From Clostridia bacterium (lineage in GTDB: Bacteria; Bacillota; Clostridia; Christensenellales; CAG-1252), in NCBI GenBank assembly GCA_017394805.1, contig JAFPXC010000025.1:1-62104 (forward strand): a DNA stretch of 62,104 nucleotides. The letters are read 5' to 3'. Of this stretch, positions 36,464-45,327 are shown piece by piece. Within the stretch, counting starts at the first letter, position 1; every line of letters begins with the position of its first letter. Under the pieces are notes generated by a model. That model saw only the letters and a list, made by a program, of their open reading frames with translations, did not search any database and had not been told where the DNA came from. A program made the position numbers and the translations under genes.

Positions 36464-37514
36464 ATGAAAAAAGGAAACAAAACATTGACGTATACCCCGG
36501 CTAATCCTTGAAAAATGCCTTGATGCGGGTTTGACTAAAAAGGAAATAGCCGAGAAGTTAGGGGTACACCTATCCACGGTGTATAGAGAAATCAAACGCG
36601 GCGAATATAAGCATACGATTGTTTCGTATACGGATTGGTTCGGTGATAAGCACTACAAAGAAGAAGTCCGTTTCTCCCGAGATGGCGCAAGAGCGTGCGA
36701 AACTCAACGCGACGGCCAAGGGGGCGCCTATTAGTTGGGTAATCACCACGAGTTTGTGGAATACGTCGAGCGGCGCGTCCTTGACGCTAAACTGTCCCCT
36801 TGCGCTGTTCTCGGTGAAATCAAGCGCGATGGCCTATTCCCTGAGATATGTATAAGCAAGACAACGCTATATCGGTATATCCACGATGGGGTCTTCCTGC
36901 ATATCTCAATGAAAGACTTGCCGATGAAGTCCCGCAAAAAGCATTACAAAAAGACAACGGCCAAACGTCCGCCCCGGGGCACGAGCATAGAGAAGCGGCC
37001 CGAAGAGATTTTATCGCGTGGTGAGTTGGGCCACTGGGAGATGGATTGCGCAGTCGGGCGCAAGTCTACGCGGGACGTGCTTTTAGTCTTTAACGGAGCG
37101 TAAGACAAGATATGAGATTATATACAAAATGCCTAACCGTAAAGCGGATACAGTAGTCCACTATCTCAATCGTCTGGAACGGCGATTCGGGCGGCGTTCC
37201 GCACGGTATTTAAGTCTATCACGGTCGATAACGGAGTGGAATTCTCCGACTATGAAGGGTTGGAGCGTTCTATCTATAACGGGCGGCGCACGTCAATTTA
37301 CTATTGCCACCCTTATACCTCATGCGAGCGTGGATCTAATGAGCGGCTAAACCGCGAGATACGGCGACGTCTGCCAAAAGGTACGGACTTCGGCGCGTAT
37401 ACCGATGAGGATATACAAACCGTAGAGGATTGGGTGAATGCCTATCCTCGGCAAGTCCATGGCTTTGCGACGTCGGCGGAGTGTTTTGCCGCGGAGTTGG
37501 CTCGGCTCGCGTAA
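36464..37514 (+). pseudogene. IS30-family transposase, broken by at least five frameshifts
   Basis: Read across frames, the sequence gives a continuous IS30-type transposase: MKKGNKTLTY, then LEKCLDAGLTKKEIAEKLGV (helix-turn-helix), KTTLYRYIHDGVF, GHWEMDC (first catalytic Asp), TVDNGVEFSDY (second Asp) and SNERLNREIRRRLPKG (Glu). Single-base shifts are needed near 36500, 36675, 36733, 37095 and 37190. The protein is otherwise well conserved, so decay is recent. I could not define the terminal inverted repeats. The 37,515-37,804 stretch after it holds only a palindrome (GCCCTTTCGAAAGGGC near 37670). Confidence 0.85.
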
Positions 37515-37804
37515 ACTATCCTTTGATTTAATGCTGTTTTGTAGCTGGGTTGTCTACCTGGTTGTATTGCTGCGCCGTGGTCCGGCGTTGAGTATCGAGG
37601 TTGACGAGCTGGTTTTACAAGCCGTCCGAGGCGACGGCCCTTTTTGCACGTTCAAAAGCGGCGGCATGCCCTTTCGAAAGGGCAAGCGGGCACCTTCGGC
37701 ATCCGTCTAACGCTCATAAACCATTCAAAAACATACGGAAATATGTCAATTTGAAAAAAACTTTGTTTTCAATCCATTTTTTTGTAAAATTATCTTGACA
37801 ATTC

Positions 37805-37840
37805 AAAAATAGCCGAGAGTGGTATGCTTTCGGCATGGCT
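37805..37840 (-). terminator. Terminator of the HipA-like gene
   Basis: AGCC...GGCT hairpin containing CGAGAG/CTTTCG, followed on the minus strand by ATTTTTG. It is one of three related terminators (also 39064-39094 and 40065-40092). Confidence 0.7.
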
Positions 37841-37858
37841 GAAAATTAAACGCTTTTT

Positions 37859-38989
37859 CTATAATGATAACAATTCTTGTACTCTTGTTTGCAAAAACTT
37901 CTCAATGGCTTGCAATCGTGTGTTGGACAGATTGTAGCGCGGATGCTTCTTAAACTTGAAGTTGATTATATGGCGTAACCGTGCCTTTTGTTTGGGCGTA
38001 ATGAATGTCTTGACTATTTCTTCGTAGGATGCATTGAATGCGGAAGAACGCGTTTTGGCATAAGCGGGTAAGTTGGCGATGTCATCGTCCATTGCATAAT
38101 TGAACAAGGATAAGCCATGGTCGAACAACGGAGCGAATCGTATCGGTTGGTTGGTTAGATTGTCCACAAGCAAGCCGAAGTTGCCGTAATGCCTGTCGGT
38201 ATTATAAATCAAAGCGTCGAATACGAGCATATCGACAAACGCATCGTAATACTTATCTCCCATCCCTTTGAGATAATCGGCGGTTTCTCGCAAGCCGCTT
38301 TGCGACAAGAATTTGTGCATGGGCACATAAGACGTATTGATGTCGGTAAAGAGTTCGCAGGTCGAACAAAGCGAATCGTGCCACATAGAAAGGCCGTAAT
38401 CTACATGGTCGATACCCATAGCGGCGGCAATCTGCGCGGCATAATACTCCGAATAGGGCTCTTTGCCCGTATTGGCGGCACCCGACGTGCCACCTTTGTA
38501 GAGATATATCTTGCCACTCACCCTACGCCAGCATTTGCGGAGCATGCCATTGGTAGTGTATTCGGGAGATGATGTAAAGCCTCTTTTTGTGTTGGAGCCG
38601 TAACCAGTGTAGGCAATCAAAGCAAGCGTACGCGTGAATTTGTTTTGAAAAAGGTTATAATCGGCGAATTTGCCGTCGAAGCCTTCTTCAACGACCCAAT
38701 AACAGTCATTAAGGGACAAACCTTTGCAAAGGTTGATAATGCCCATTGTGTCCCCATGGGACAACCCACTTTGCGTTAATATCCTATCGACATATTCGCG
38801 GTTTTTGGGAATCGTTCTTTCGGACAACCACTTCTTTATCCCGTCTGCATCAGGAGTCATGCCGATGGGTAGCAAATAGCGGTATTCCTCGTTTATCCAA
38901 TCAACGGAATACTGCACCTTGCCGAGTTCGAGCCTTTTTATCGAGAACTTCAACAGAATATGGTCATATTGTTTTAACACATATCGCAT
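37859..38989 (-). CDS. HipA-like protein kinase, solitary
   Basis: 376 residues. The C-terminal half has the HipA-family kinase pattern: MLVFDALIYNTDRHYGNFG (catalytic loop with Asp and Asn), then APLFDHGLSLF (metal-binding DHG) and a helical end. The central KIYLYKGGTSG could be the nucleotide-binding strand. AAGGAG lies six bases before the ATG at 38989, which decides the start over the frame to 39043. No HipB-like helix-turn-helix antitoxin gene is adjacent; the neighbours are an IS30 relic and an ArdC gene, and the gene has its own terminator. It resembles stand-alone CtkA/HipA-like Ser/Thr kinases. Target unknown. Confidence 0.8.
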   Translation of the reverse strand: MRYVLKQYDHILLKFSIKRLELGKVQYSVDWINEEYRYLLPIGMTPDADGIKKWLSERTIPKNREYVDRILTQSGLSHGDTMGIINLCKGLSLNDCYWVVEEGFDGKFADYNLFQNKFTRTLALIAYTGYGSNTKRGFTSSPEYTTNGMLRKCWRRVSGKIYLYKGGTSGAANTGKEPYSEYYAAQIAAAMGIDHVDYGLSMWHDSLCSTCELFTDINTSYVPMHKFLSQSGLRETADYLKGMGDKYYDAFVDMLVFDALIYNTDRHYGNFGLLVDNLTNQPIRFAPLFDHGLSLFNYAMDDDIANLPAYAKTRSSAFNASYEEIVKTFITPKQKARLRHIINFKFKKHPRYNLSNTRLQAIEKFLQTRVQELLSL

Positions 38990-39063
38990 ATCGAACTCCT
39001 TATGTTGGTATTGATTATAACCTATTTGACGCCCTGTTGTCAATGTTTATGGTTATCTGAATG

Positions 39064-39094
39064 AAAATAGCCAAGAGTGGAATGCTCCCGGCTA
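39064..39094 (-). terminator. Terminator after the ArdC-like gene
   Basis: TAGCCGGGAGC and TCTTGGCTA arms on the minus strand, followed by TTTTC. Related in sequence to the terminators at 37805 and 40065. Confidence 0.7.
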
Positions 39095-39122
39095 CCGTTT
39101 CATTTATTCGTGTTTCATCACT

Positions 39123-40043
39123 TTACGCCGCGCCGGTATCTTCCTCTTTGTAGTTTAGGATTAACCGCACGGCTTTGTCCGCTCTCGCTGCCGCGGACGC
39201 CACCATCTTGTTGTCGTTGCGGAGTGCCTTGAGCCAAGATCGGATATAAGCGGTGGAGTTTTGGAACGTACGTTCGGTTTCTATTCCCAATACGTAGAGG
39301 ATTGAGCTGGCGCCGATCTCCGCTACCAACTCTTCTTTGCTGTACACCCCGTCGCCAAACATTCCGAACTCGCGGTGCAACCGCTTTTCTGCGCCGGTGG
39401 AGTGTACCATTTCATGAAAAGCGGTGGAATAAAACTCTGCGCCGTTACGTCCGAACTTGAACTTTTCGGGTAGGTAGATCTCGTCGGTGGAAGGGCGGTA
39501 AAAGGCACGGTTGCCCTCGTAGGTCAAAGGAATGTGCTCACAGGTGAGATAGTCTTCCATCACACCTTCCGCATCGGCGTCATCATCAAAGCGTTGCACC
39601 TCTCCTTTGAATTCGTCCTCGGCAAGCGGTTCCACTCCCTCGACATCCTCGATATGAAACACAACGTAGTATTTGAGAATGGGTATTTCTTTCAATTTCC
39701 ATTTCTTTTCGTCTTCGTCTTCGCCCTTCTTGTCAGCGGGCACTTTGTAAGTCTGCCACTTGTAGAAAACCACGATTTCGCCTTTCGCTCCTTTGCGGAT
39801 ATGCCCGCCCAACTCCGTCCATTGCTTGAAGGACGCATATTCGCCAACCCGCCGCAAGGTCAGTTGGTTGAGTAGACTATATGCCCGTTTGGTCACACGG
39901 TTAAAGGCAACCTGTTTCGATGTGCCCGCGTCCACTCTTGCACCGCTACACACCCACGGCTTATTCCACGGTATCTCTCCCTGCTGCAACTTGGCGATAA
40001 TGCGGTCGGTGATGTCTTGATAAATGTCGAATTTGCTTTTCAT
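39123..40043 (-). CDS. ArdC-like antirestriction/ssDNA-binding protein with zincin domain
   Basis: 306 residues. The N-terminal ssDNA-binding ArdC domain starts KFDIYQDITDRIIAKLQQGEIPWNKPW and contains RAYSLLNQLTL and GGHIRKGAKGE. The C-terminal metallopeptidase-like domain has HEMVHSTGAEKRL (HExxH) and a downstream EELVAEIGAS glutamate. AAAGGAG six bases upstream of the ATG at 40043 sets the start. ArdC-type proteins protect incoming plasmid or ICE DNA from restriction in recipient cells. It is the last gene of a minus-strand accessory operon that starts near 45840, with a terminator on each side. Confidence 0.88.
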   Translation of the reverse strand: MKSKFDIYQDITDRIIAKLQQGEIPWNKPWVCSGARVDAGTSKQVAFNRVTKRAYSLLNQLTLRRVGEYASFKQWTELGGHIRKGAKGEIVVFYKWQTYKVPADKKGEDEDEKKWKLKEIPILKYYVVFHIEDVEGVEPLAEDEFKGEVQRFDDDADAEGVMEDYLTCEHIPLTYEGNRAFYRPSTDEIYLPEKFKFGRNGAEFYSTAFHEMVHSTGAEKRLHREFGMFGDGVYSKEELVAEIGASSILYVLGIETERTFQNSTAYIRSWLKALRNDNKMVASAAARADKAVRLILNYKEEDTGAA

Positions 40044-40064
40044 TTGTTTCTCCTTTTGCATAGC

Positions 40065-40092
40065 AAAAGCCGAGAGCGTTTTGCCCTCGGCT
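40065..40092 (-). terminator. Terminator between the 40.1-kb ORF and ardC-like gene
   Basis: AGCCGAG and CTCGGCT arms, followed on the minus strand by TTTTGC. ArdC expression therefore needs read-through or its own promoter. Confidence 0.7.
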
Positions 40093-40110
40093 CCGTGCTT
40101 ATTATGTTTG

Positions 40111-40434
40111 TCATACTCTTGCGAACTTGTTGGGGATATAGACCCTATCTTCCACCATGATGGCGCGATAGGTTACGCCCCTTACGGTTGCCGTGGTTTC
40201 TATCGGTCTACCATCCATCTCGGCACGCAGTATCATCTTTTCGGTGTTGGGTTCGGCCAGACCGATATTGACGTCCAAAAACTTGTCCGTGTCGCCTACC
40301 TCTATGATTTCAAAGCCTTTATCATAGAGATAGAACGTGAATTGAAACTGTTTTTCAAAGATGCCGTTGCTGTCGATGATACAGCACTTATTGATGTCTT
40401 TGTGATACGCTGTGATTCTATAGTATTTGCTCAT
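40111..40434 (-). CDS. Unknown ICE-associated small protein
   Basis: 107 residues starting MSKYYRITAYHKDINKCCII, a mixed alpha/beta pattern without a recognised domain. AGGAGGAAGT precedes the ATG. It follows the pcfJ-like gene by only eight bases when the frameshift there is corrected, so it belongs to the same operon. No signal peptide or membrane helix. Confidence 0.7.
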   Translation of the reverse strand: MSKYYRITAYHKDINKCCIIDSNGIFEKQFQFTFYLYDKGFEIIEVGDTDKFLDVNIGLAEPNTEKMILRAEMDGRPIETTATVRGVTYRAIMVEDRVYIPNKFARV

Positions 40435-40442
40435 ACTTCCTC

Positions 40443-41764
40443 CTATGCCGCAATTTGTTTCATTTTCTTATTGGCATACGGCAGCCATTTGTTGTGGAGG
40501 AATGATTGCACCTCGTCCGATGGTTTGGTGTTGTGTTCCGCATAGAGTTGAAGCACACGCTTGTTGGTATGCTGTACTCCATCGTGACAAATGGCACGTC
40601 TATCTCGCTTGTTCTCCGTACAAAGAAGATCAAACTCTCCTCCCTCGCCACCTTTTGGTCGTAGTTACATCGCCCAACGCAATGGTTAAGCGCGTTTCCC
40701 TCCTTGATAAGTTCGGCGGGAGATTGTGCGATGATGACCACATACCCCTCGCCTTTGTTCCTCTCCAGCATGGTGTATTTCTCGATGACCGACGAAAACT
40801 TGGCGTAGAGTTCGGCGCGTTTCTTTGCGTCTTCTTCCGCAAGTTTGGTGTGGTATTGGTCTATACGTACATCGTGCCAATATCGGAAGTCGTGTGGATA
40901 GCGGTTACGAGGTATGCTCATATCCATATCCAATTCTGTACAGGCTTTGTAGTAATCTCGGTAGTTGGCTATGCTTGTACCTTGCTTTTCCAAGTAGGCA
41001 AGGAACTTTTCACGTTCTCCCGTGAATGCTTGCCGTAGTTCTTTGTAATCCGACTTGGCAAACTCTTTTTTCGCTCGCTCGATTTGCTCTTGTTGCGTTA
41101 CGTCTCGATTCCGCTTATAGGCATTGATAATAGAGGATACGTAATAGTAGTTTATCCCCTTCACGTTCCTCTGCCTTACCAACCATTTGCGAAATCCCTT
41201 GTCTTTGGTGGCAAGTTCGCATATCTGCTTGCTCATCCAAAAGTTGTAGTAGCCGAACTTCATCAAGAACTCTATTACGGGATATTTCTCGTATTGAGAT
41301 ATGAACTGTATTAGGTGTGAGGTCTGTAACTGTTGATAGCCGCTGTATTTGTACTCCGGAAACGTCCGCATATAGTTTATGTTGACGATGGGAGCATCGG
41401 GGTCATACCCTTTTGCCCCGGACCAGCCCCATCCCGAATAGCGATAATACATTCGCATGGAAGGTATTTCAAAATGCCAATCTACGATATAACCGCCAAG
41501 CCAGTTAAGTATCATGTCGCCCACATAGCAGTATTTGTCGTTGACGATATGTACCACTACTTGCTTACAATACCATTGTTTTTTGTAGGTCTTTACTCCT
41601 ACGGTGATTTTGGCAAGTTTGCCTTTGATTCGGGTAAGGTAGGCATAGAATCTTGTTGCGCTTTTTTGTTGAGGGCACCGACGTATATCCTCTTTCTTTA
41701 TTTTTTCAAAGATACGTTGCGGGATAGGTCTGATATTTGGTAGTTTTACAGCTTGTTCCATCAT
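40443..41764 (-). pseudogene. PcfJ-like protein with a frameshift near the C-terminus
   Basis: About 440 residues. The recognised part is the PcfJ signature near the end: EGNALNHCVGRCNYDQKVAREE followed by VPFVTMEYS. Right after EYS (about 40575) the frame slips. In the next frame the protein continues TNKRVLQLYAEHNTKPSDEV and ends WLPYANKKMKQIAA with a stop at 40443, as PcfJ proteins do; in the original frame it ends aberrantly at 40460. A single missing base explains it. GGAGGTG precedes the ATG at 41764, which overlaps the stop of the PcfK-MutS_I gene. PcfJ is carried by many conjugative and mobilisable elements; its biochemical role is not established. Confidence 0.8.
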
Positions 41765-42780
41765 TTCACCTCCACTTTATCCAAAATGCGCAGTAGCTCG
41801 AAAAATCGCTCGTCGTCGAACTTTGCCAAAGACGCTTTGGGCTGTTCGGGTTCCTCAACAACCGATGTTTTGGGTGCGGGATAACCGCGAACCTCTCCAT
41901 CACCCTCCACTACTACCACCATCTTAATGGCGGATATCTTGTTGAAGTAGATTTCTGCCGCGTGGTATGGAAATCCCACCAACGGTACACGGTTTTCTAA
42001 GCCAACGTCTCGGCTTGTAAGCGTCAAGTCCAACCGCTTTGCTATCTCCACGGCGTCATCACCCAGCACCTCGTAAAAGTCACCGATTCGCATAGCGATA
42101 ATGGTATCGGGGTAGGAATCTTGGTAGTCCACATACCGTGCATATAACCCGCTAACGGGTTTCGGCTTGGGTATCTCTACGGTGGGTGTTACTTCCTCCG
42201 TGGGTGTTGGTTCCTCTTGTTCTTCCTCCGCGACTTCTTCGGTGGATTCTTCCTCTGGTTCTTCTACGTCGGGGTCCTCGCTTTCGTCCTCGGTATCGGG
42301 TTCTTTCTGTTCGGGTCCCGCCTCATCTTTCTTGTCGGTGGATAGGTCGAACATATCGAACATGGACGTTTGCGGGGATTTCGGTTTGGGTGGCGTGGAA
42401 ACGGTTGGGGTAGGTTTCGCCGTCGGTTTCGCAACGGGTTTCGTGGCGGGCTTATACGGGGTGCCGTCAAGGGTATACAATACACCCTCGATATCGTCTT
42501 CCTCGAAGTAGTGCATTAGCCAACCGATGATGATCTCCCCATCTACGCATAGTGCCACTGAGCCCGTCTTTTTCTTTTCCTTCGCCATCTTTTCGGCTTG
42601 CTTGGTGGCATACGCCATAAAGTCCGCAAGGTCGTTCTTGTTGATCAACTGCTTGCCGTCTTTCTCGTATGGCGTTCCGTTGTTGATCTTTTCCGCCAAT
42701 GCGTCGCTTGCACTTTCTTCCAAGTAGGCTTTTAATCGTTCCTGCTCGGGACCACTTGCGTGTAGGTTTAGTTTTTTCAT
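41761..42780 (-). CDS. PcfK-like domain fused to a MutS domain-I module
   Basis: 339 residues. The N-terminal 110 residues (MKKLNLHASGPEQERLKAYL through SVALCVDGEIIIGWLMHYF) are PcfK-like. A long Pro/Glu/Thr-rich acidic linker follows (about 115-230). Then comes a MutS mismatch-recognition domain I: YARYVDYQDSYPDTIIAMRIGDFYEV, then RLDLTLTSRDVG, and VPLVGFPYHAAEIY, which match the FxxGDFYE and PYHA motifs of MutS. The rest of MutS (clamp, ATPase) is absent. The ATG at 42780 has AAAGGAGG eleven bases upstream. The gene overlaps the next by four bases. The fusion suggests DNA binding during element transfer or replication, by inference only. Confidence 0.82.
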   Translation of the reverse strand: MKKLNLHASGPEQERLKAYLEESASDALAEKINNGTPYEKDGKQLINKNDLADFMAYATKQAEKMAKEKKKTGSVALCVDGEIIIGWLMHYFEEDDIEGVLYTLDGTPYKPATKPVAKPTAKPTPTVSTPPKPKSPQTSMFDMFDLSTDKKDEAGPEQKEPDTEDESEDPDVEEPEEESTEEVAEEEQEEPTPTEEVTPTVEIPKPKPVSGLYARYVDYQDSYPDTIIAMRIGDFYEVLGDDAVEIAKRLDLTLTSRDVGLENRVPLVGFPYHAAEIYFNKISAIKMVVVVEGDGEVRGYPAPKTSVVEEPEQPKASLAKFDDERFFELLRILDKVEVK

Positions 42781-42827
42781 TTCTTTCAATACCTCCTTTT
42801 GTGTTTTTCTTAAAAAGAAATCACCAC

Positions 42828-43046
42828 CTAAAACGGCAGCGACTTCCACTTGATTTTGTCTTTCCTTGTCATGGGTTGTATGTAGTATCGGTTGCGGTAT
42901 TTATTGCGTTGTTCCCTTGCTACGCGTCCGTCTTTGTATCGCTTTGCGGCTTTGTAACGGAACGTATTGAAACAAACGACTCTGTTTCCGTCTTCCCCGA
43001 TGTACACCACCATAAACCCGTTGGGGTTATGCTCGTCTGGTCTCAT
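42828..43046 (-). CDS. Small basic unknown protein
   Basis: 72 residues beginning MRPDEHNPNGFMVVYIGEDG and ending in a Lys/Arg-rich stretch. The start at 43046 overlaps the stop of the upstream gene as ATGA, with GGGTGGG before it, so it is translated by coupling. No domain recognised. Confidence 0.6.
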   Translation of the reverse strand: MRPDEHNPNGFMVVYIGEDGNRVVCFNTFRYKAAKRYKDGRVAREQRNKYRNRYYIQPMTRKDKIKWKSLPF

Positions 43047-43585
43047 CCCGCCCACCCCCTTATTGCCTCGGCAATGTGCGGTAAACCCGTGAATAGGTTG
43101 CTACCCATTAGGACTTGGTGTAGGCGTCTATCATGGGCGTAATGATTACTCTCGGCAAGTTGGCGTCCTTTCCCCGTGAGTTTCTTTATCTCGTAGAAGT
43201 CGCTACCATCGTGATGGCTACCTTCGATATATAAGTGCCCGCCCACGTCATAGACCTTGAGATAATCCAAGTGGGATAGCCCACGGCTAAGGTCCGTGAT
43301 GTCACGAATGAATGAGCCTGCGGATGCGGGGCCGTCCCATCTTCCGCAAGTGCCAACGATGAGGCAGGGAGTGTCTTTCAGCAATCGGACGAGGGCATAC
43401 TTGAAATCGTCCCACATCCATTGGTTCTCGCTGTAGATGGTGCCTTCGACGCGGTCATCGGGCACGTCCTCGACGCTTGCCCATCCTTCGTTCTCGGCGT
43501 TGGTATCGAAGAGTTCTTGGCGGGTGTCTTCCTCTCGCTTGCTGTCGTAGTAGTCGTCATATAAGATTTCTTGTTTGTTTTTCAT
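43043..43585 (-). CDS. Unknown acidic ICE-associated protein
   Basis: 180 residues, N-terminus rich in Asp, Glu and Tyr (MKNKQEILYDDYYDSKREED). A central PCLIVGTCGRWDGPASAGSF and a C-terminal segment GGHLYIEGSHHDGSDFYEIK suggest a compact soluble alpha/beta protein; the histidine cluster might bind metal. AGGAGGAATAAG precedes the ATG. It is in the middle of the accessory operon, with four-base overlap to the next gene. Not recognised. Confidence 0.7.
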   Translation of the reverse strand: MKNKQEILYDDYYDSKREEDTRQELFDTNAENEGWASVEDVPDDRVEGTIYSENQWMWDDFKYALVRLLKDTPCLIVGTCGRWDGPASAGSFIRDITDLSRGLSHLDYLKVYDVGGHLYIEGSHHDGSDFYEIKKLTGKGRQLAESNHYAHDRRLHQVLMGSNLFTGLPHIAEAIRGWAG

Positions 43586-43588
43586 TGC

Positions 43589-43789
43589 TTATTCCTCCTC
43601 GATTCTTCCGTATACATCGTCTGCATAGTAGCAGTTTGTAAAGATATTGAAAATGGCGGAGCATCTCACTCCGCCATACTCTACGATATAGATTGTTTGT
43701 GTGCTATCGTGGGTTTCGCCGATAACCGTTACCTCGGCTTCCTTTCCATCTAACGAATGGATACGTGCCTTTATCTTATACGGTTTCAT
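43589..43789 (-). CDS. Small unknown protein
   Basis: 66 residues starting MKPYKIKARIHSLDGKEAEV, probably a small beta barrel (alternating hydrophobic strands, ending YYADDVYGRIEEE). The ATG at 43789 is preferred over 43795 and 43861 because GGAG lies seven bases upstream of it. It overlaps the 3' end of the gene before it by 14 bases. Confidence 0.6.
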   Translation of the reverse strand: MKPYKIKARIHSLDGKEAEVTVIGETHDSTQTIYIVEYGGVRCSAIFNIFTNCYYADDVYGRIEEE

Positions 43790-44129
43790 CGCCATCTCCT
43801 TCTTTGCCCAGACTGTCCCTATACTCCATCGTGTCTTGGATAAAACGCGCGGTATCGTCATAGGTGTTTACGCTGACGAACTCGTCTGAAATAAACTCGT
43901 TGTATAAGAAGTCCAACAAGTCGTCCCCGACCTTGTAAAGCAGGCGATAAATCCTATCGCTGAAGTATTCGTCGTAAAACAACGTTTCTTTTAGTTCCGT
44001 CTTGACGTGGATTTCGTAGTTGCTGAAAAATACTTCCTCCACCGTTTTGGTGAGCATATCCGCTTTGAAAGCATCAAACTCTTTTTCCACTCGTTCTTGT
44101 ATTTCTTGTTTGTAATTCGTTTCGTTCAT
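43776..44129 (-). CDS. Small acidic unknown protein
   Basis: 117 residues starting MNETNYKQEIQERVEKEFDA, helical and acidic throughout, no domain recognised. GGAGAACAATAGT precedes the ATG at 44129; the frame further upstream is a shadow of the methylase-like gene. It overlaps that gene by four bases, which supports translational coupling. Confidence 0.65.
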   Translation of the reverse strand: MNETNYKQEIQERVEKEFDAFKADMLTKTVEEVFFSNYEIHVKTELKETLFYDEYFSDRIYRLLYKVGDDLLDFLYNEFISDEFVSVNTYDDTARFIQDTMEYRDSLGKEGDGDETV

Positions 44130-44842
44130 ACTATTGTTCTCCGTTCTAATGATTTTTGATAGCCCTCTATGTAGTCGCGGAACCGTGACCATTGAAACAT
44201 AAGGGCGGGCGTCTTCCACGTTTTGCCTATCAGTTGTTGCGTTAAGGCGTTGCGTTGTTCGATGATGGCGGGAATGCCCGCAAGCGACAGTTGGATATAG
44301 CACATATGCACGCATCGAGGGTCTATGTCCGTAGCCACGACGAAAAGGTGCCTGGCATAGTTGACGTTGTATTGATTCCACAATGCGTCTGCCGTAGCCA
44401 GCACCATCACGCCGCTACCACAAGTCGGCTCATTGAGGGTAAGTATGTCATTCAATCTCGGGTCGTCTCCGCTGAATGCCATTTGTGCCATACAATGCGC
44501 AATGTGATAGGGAGTGAAGAATTGACCTGCGAGTTCGCTTTTGGTGCCGCTTTGCATGTACAACTCACCGAGATAATCCCCAAAGCCTTCTTCCGTCATG
44601 TGGGTAAGTACGCTCCACGTCTCGGCGAATAGTTTGACCAATATATCCACTTCCTCTTTGTTGTATTTCTTGATAATTTCGTGATACCGTTTCTCCCTCG
44701 AGGGATAGTTCGTTAAGTCCGCCTGCTGGGATATGACGATAGCCGCTATCTCAAAGAAATCGGCAAGCGTGTTGTATGCAGAATGTCGATAGGACAGCGA
44801 TTCGGTCAACTTGATTAACTTCTTCAACTTCTCTTGATTCAT
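44126..44842 (-). CDS. N6-adenine methylase-like protein lacking the catalytic NPPY motif
   Basis: 238 residues. A helical N-terminus like that of type I restriction M subunits is followed by GQFFTPYHIAHCMAQM and by the SAM-binding motif NEPTCGSGVMVLATADAL. The segment VATDIDPRCVHMCYIQLSLAGIP (motif II/III) is also present. The N/D-PP-Y/F catalytic motif expected 40-60 residues later is absent; the protein instead ends with WKTPALMFQWSRFRDYIEG. It could therefore bind SAM or DNA but probably does not methylate adenine in the usual way, unless it works with a partner. The 238-residue length and uninterrupted frame argue against simple truncation. It lies in the ICE-like accessory operon. Confidence 0.75.
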   Translation of the reverse strand: MNQEKLKKLIKLTESLSYRHSAYNTLADFFEIAAIVISQQADLTNYPSREKRYHEIIKKYNKEEVDILVKLFAETWSVLTHMTEEGFGDYLGELYMQSGTKSELAGQFFTPYHIAHCMAQMAFSGDDPRLNDILTLNEPTCGSGVMVLATADALWNQYNVNYARHLFVVATDIDPRCVHMCYIQLSLAGIPAIIEQRNALTQQLIGKTWKTPALMFQWSRFRDYIEGYQKSLERRTIV

Positions 44843-44844
44843 AG

Positions 44845-45267
44845 TTAAAAAACGCGGCTCAAACCGCCGCCGTAAGTGCGTACTACGATGTCTCCCAACT
44901 CCGAGCAGAGGTCATCGCTCTTGTTCCAAACGTAGGACGCGACGTAAAACGCATTCCCCTCGCATTCCGTGAGGCTATACTCCCAATCATCGGTATATTG
45001 CGACACATAGAGGCAACTCCACATCTCGCCCAGCGTGGTCAATTCGTGTGTGATGGCATACACGGTACAGTTGTAGGTTTCTTCCACCTCTTTCATCTTG
45101 GCGAAGATTTCCAGCTCTTGATCTACCCAATACCCGCCGAAGCGTTCAAAGAAACACACGCGATTGCTTTGCTCAAAGCCGTGTATATAGGGCTTGTAGA
45201 TATCCAGCGTTCTCATAAACTCGATTGCCTTTGCCTTTTGTTCTTCTTTTGTTGCTATCTTACACAT
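44845..45267 (-). CDS. Unknown accessory protein
   Basis: 140 residues starting MCKIATKEEQKAKAIEFMRT, with AAGGAGG eight bases upstream. The body contains VCFFERFGGYWVDQELEIF and EGNAFYVASYVWNKSDDL, typical of small soluble ICE proteins; no assignable domain. The stop lies two bases before the methylase-like start codon. Confidence 0.65.
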   Translation of the reverse strand: MCKIATKEEQKAKAIEFMRTLDIYKPYIHGFEQSNRVCFFERFGGYWVDQELEIFAKMKEVEETYNCTVYAITHELTTLGEMWSCLYVSQYTDDWEYSLTECEGNAFYVASYVWNKSDDLCSELGDIVVRTYGGGLSRVF

Positions 45268-45327
45268 ATCTTTTACCTCCTTGTATGTGTGATTTTGTGT
45301 AAACAAAAAGGGCACGTTGCCGTGCCC

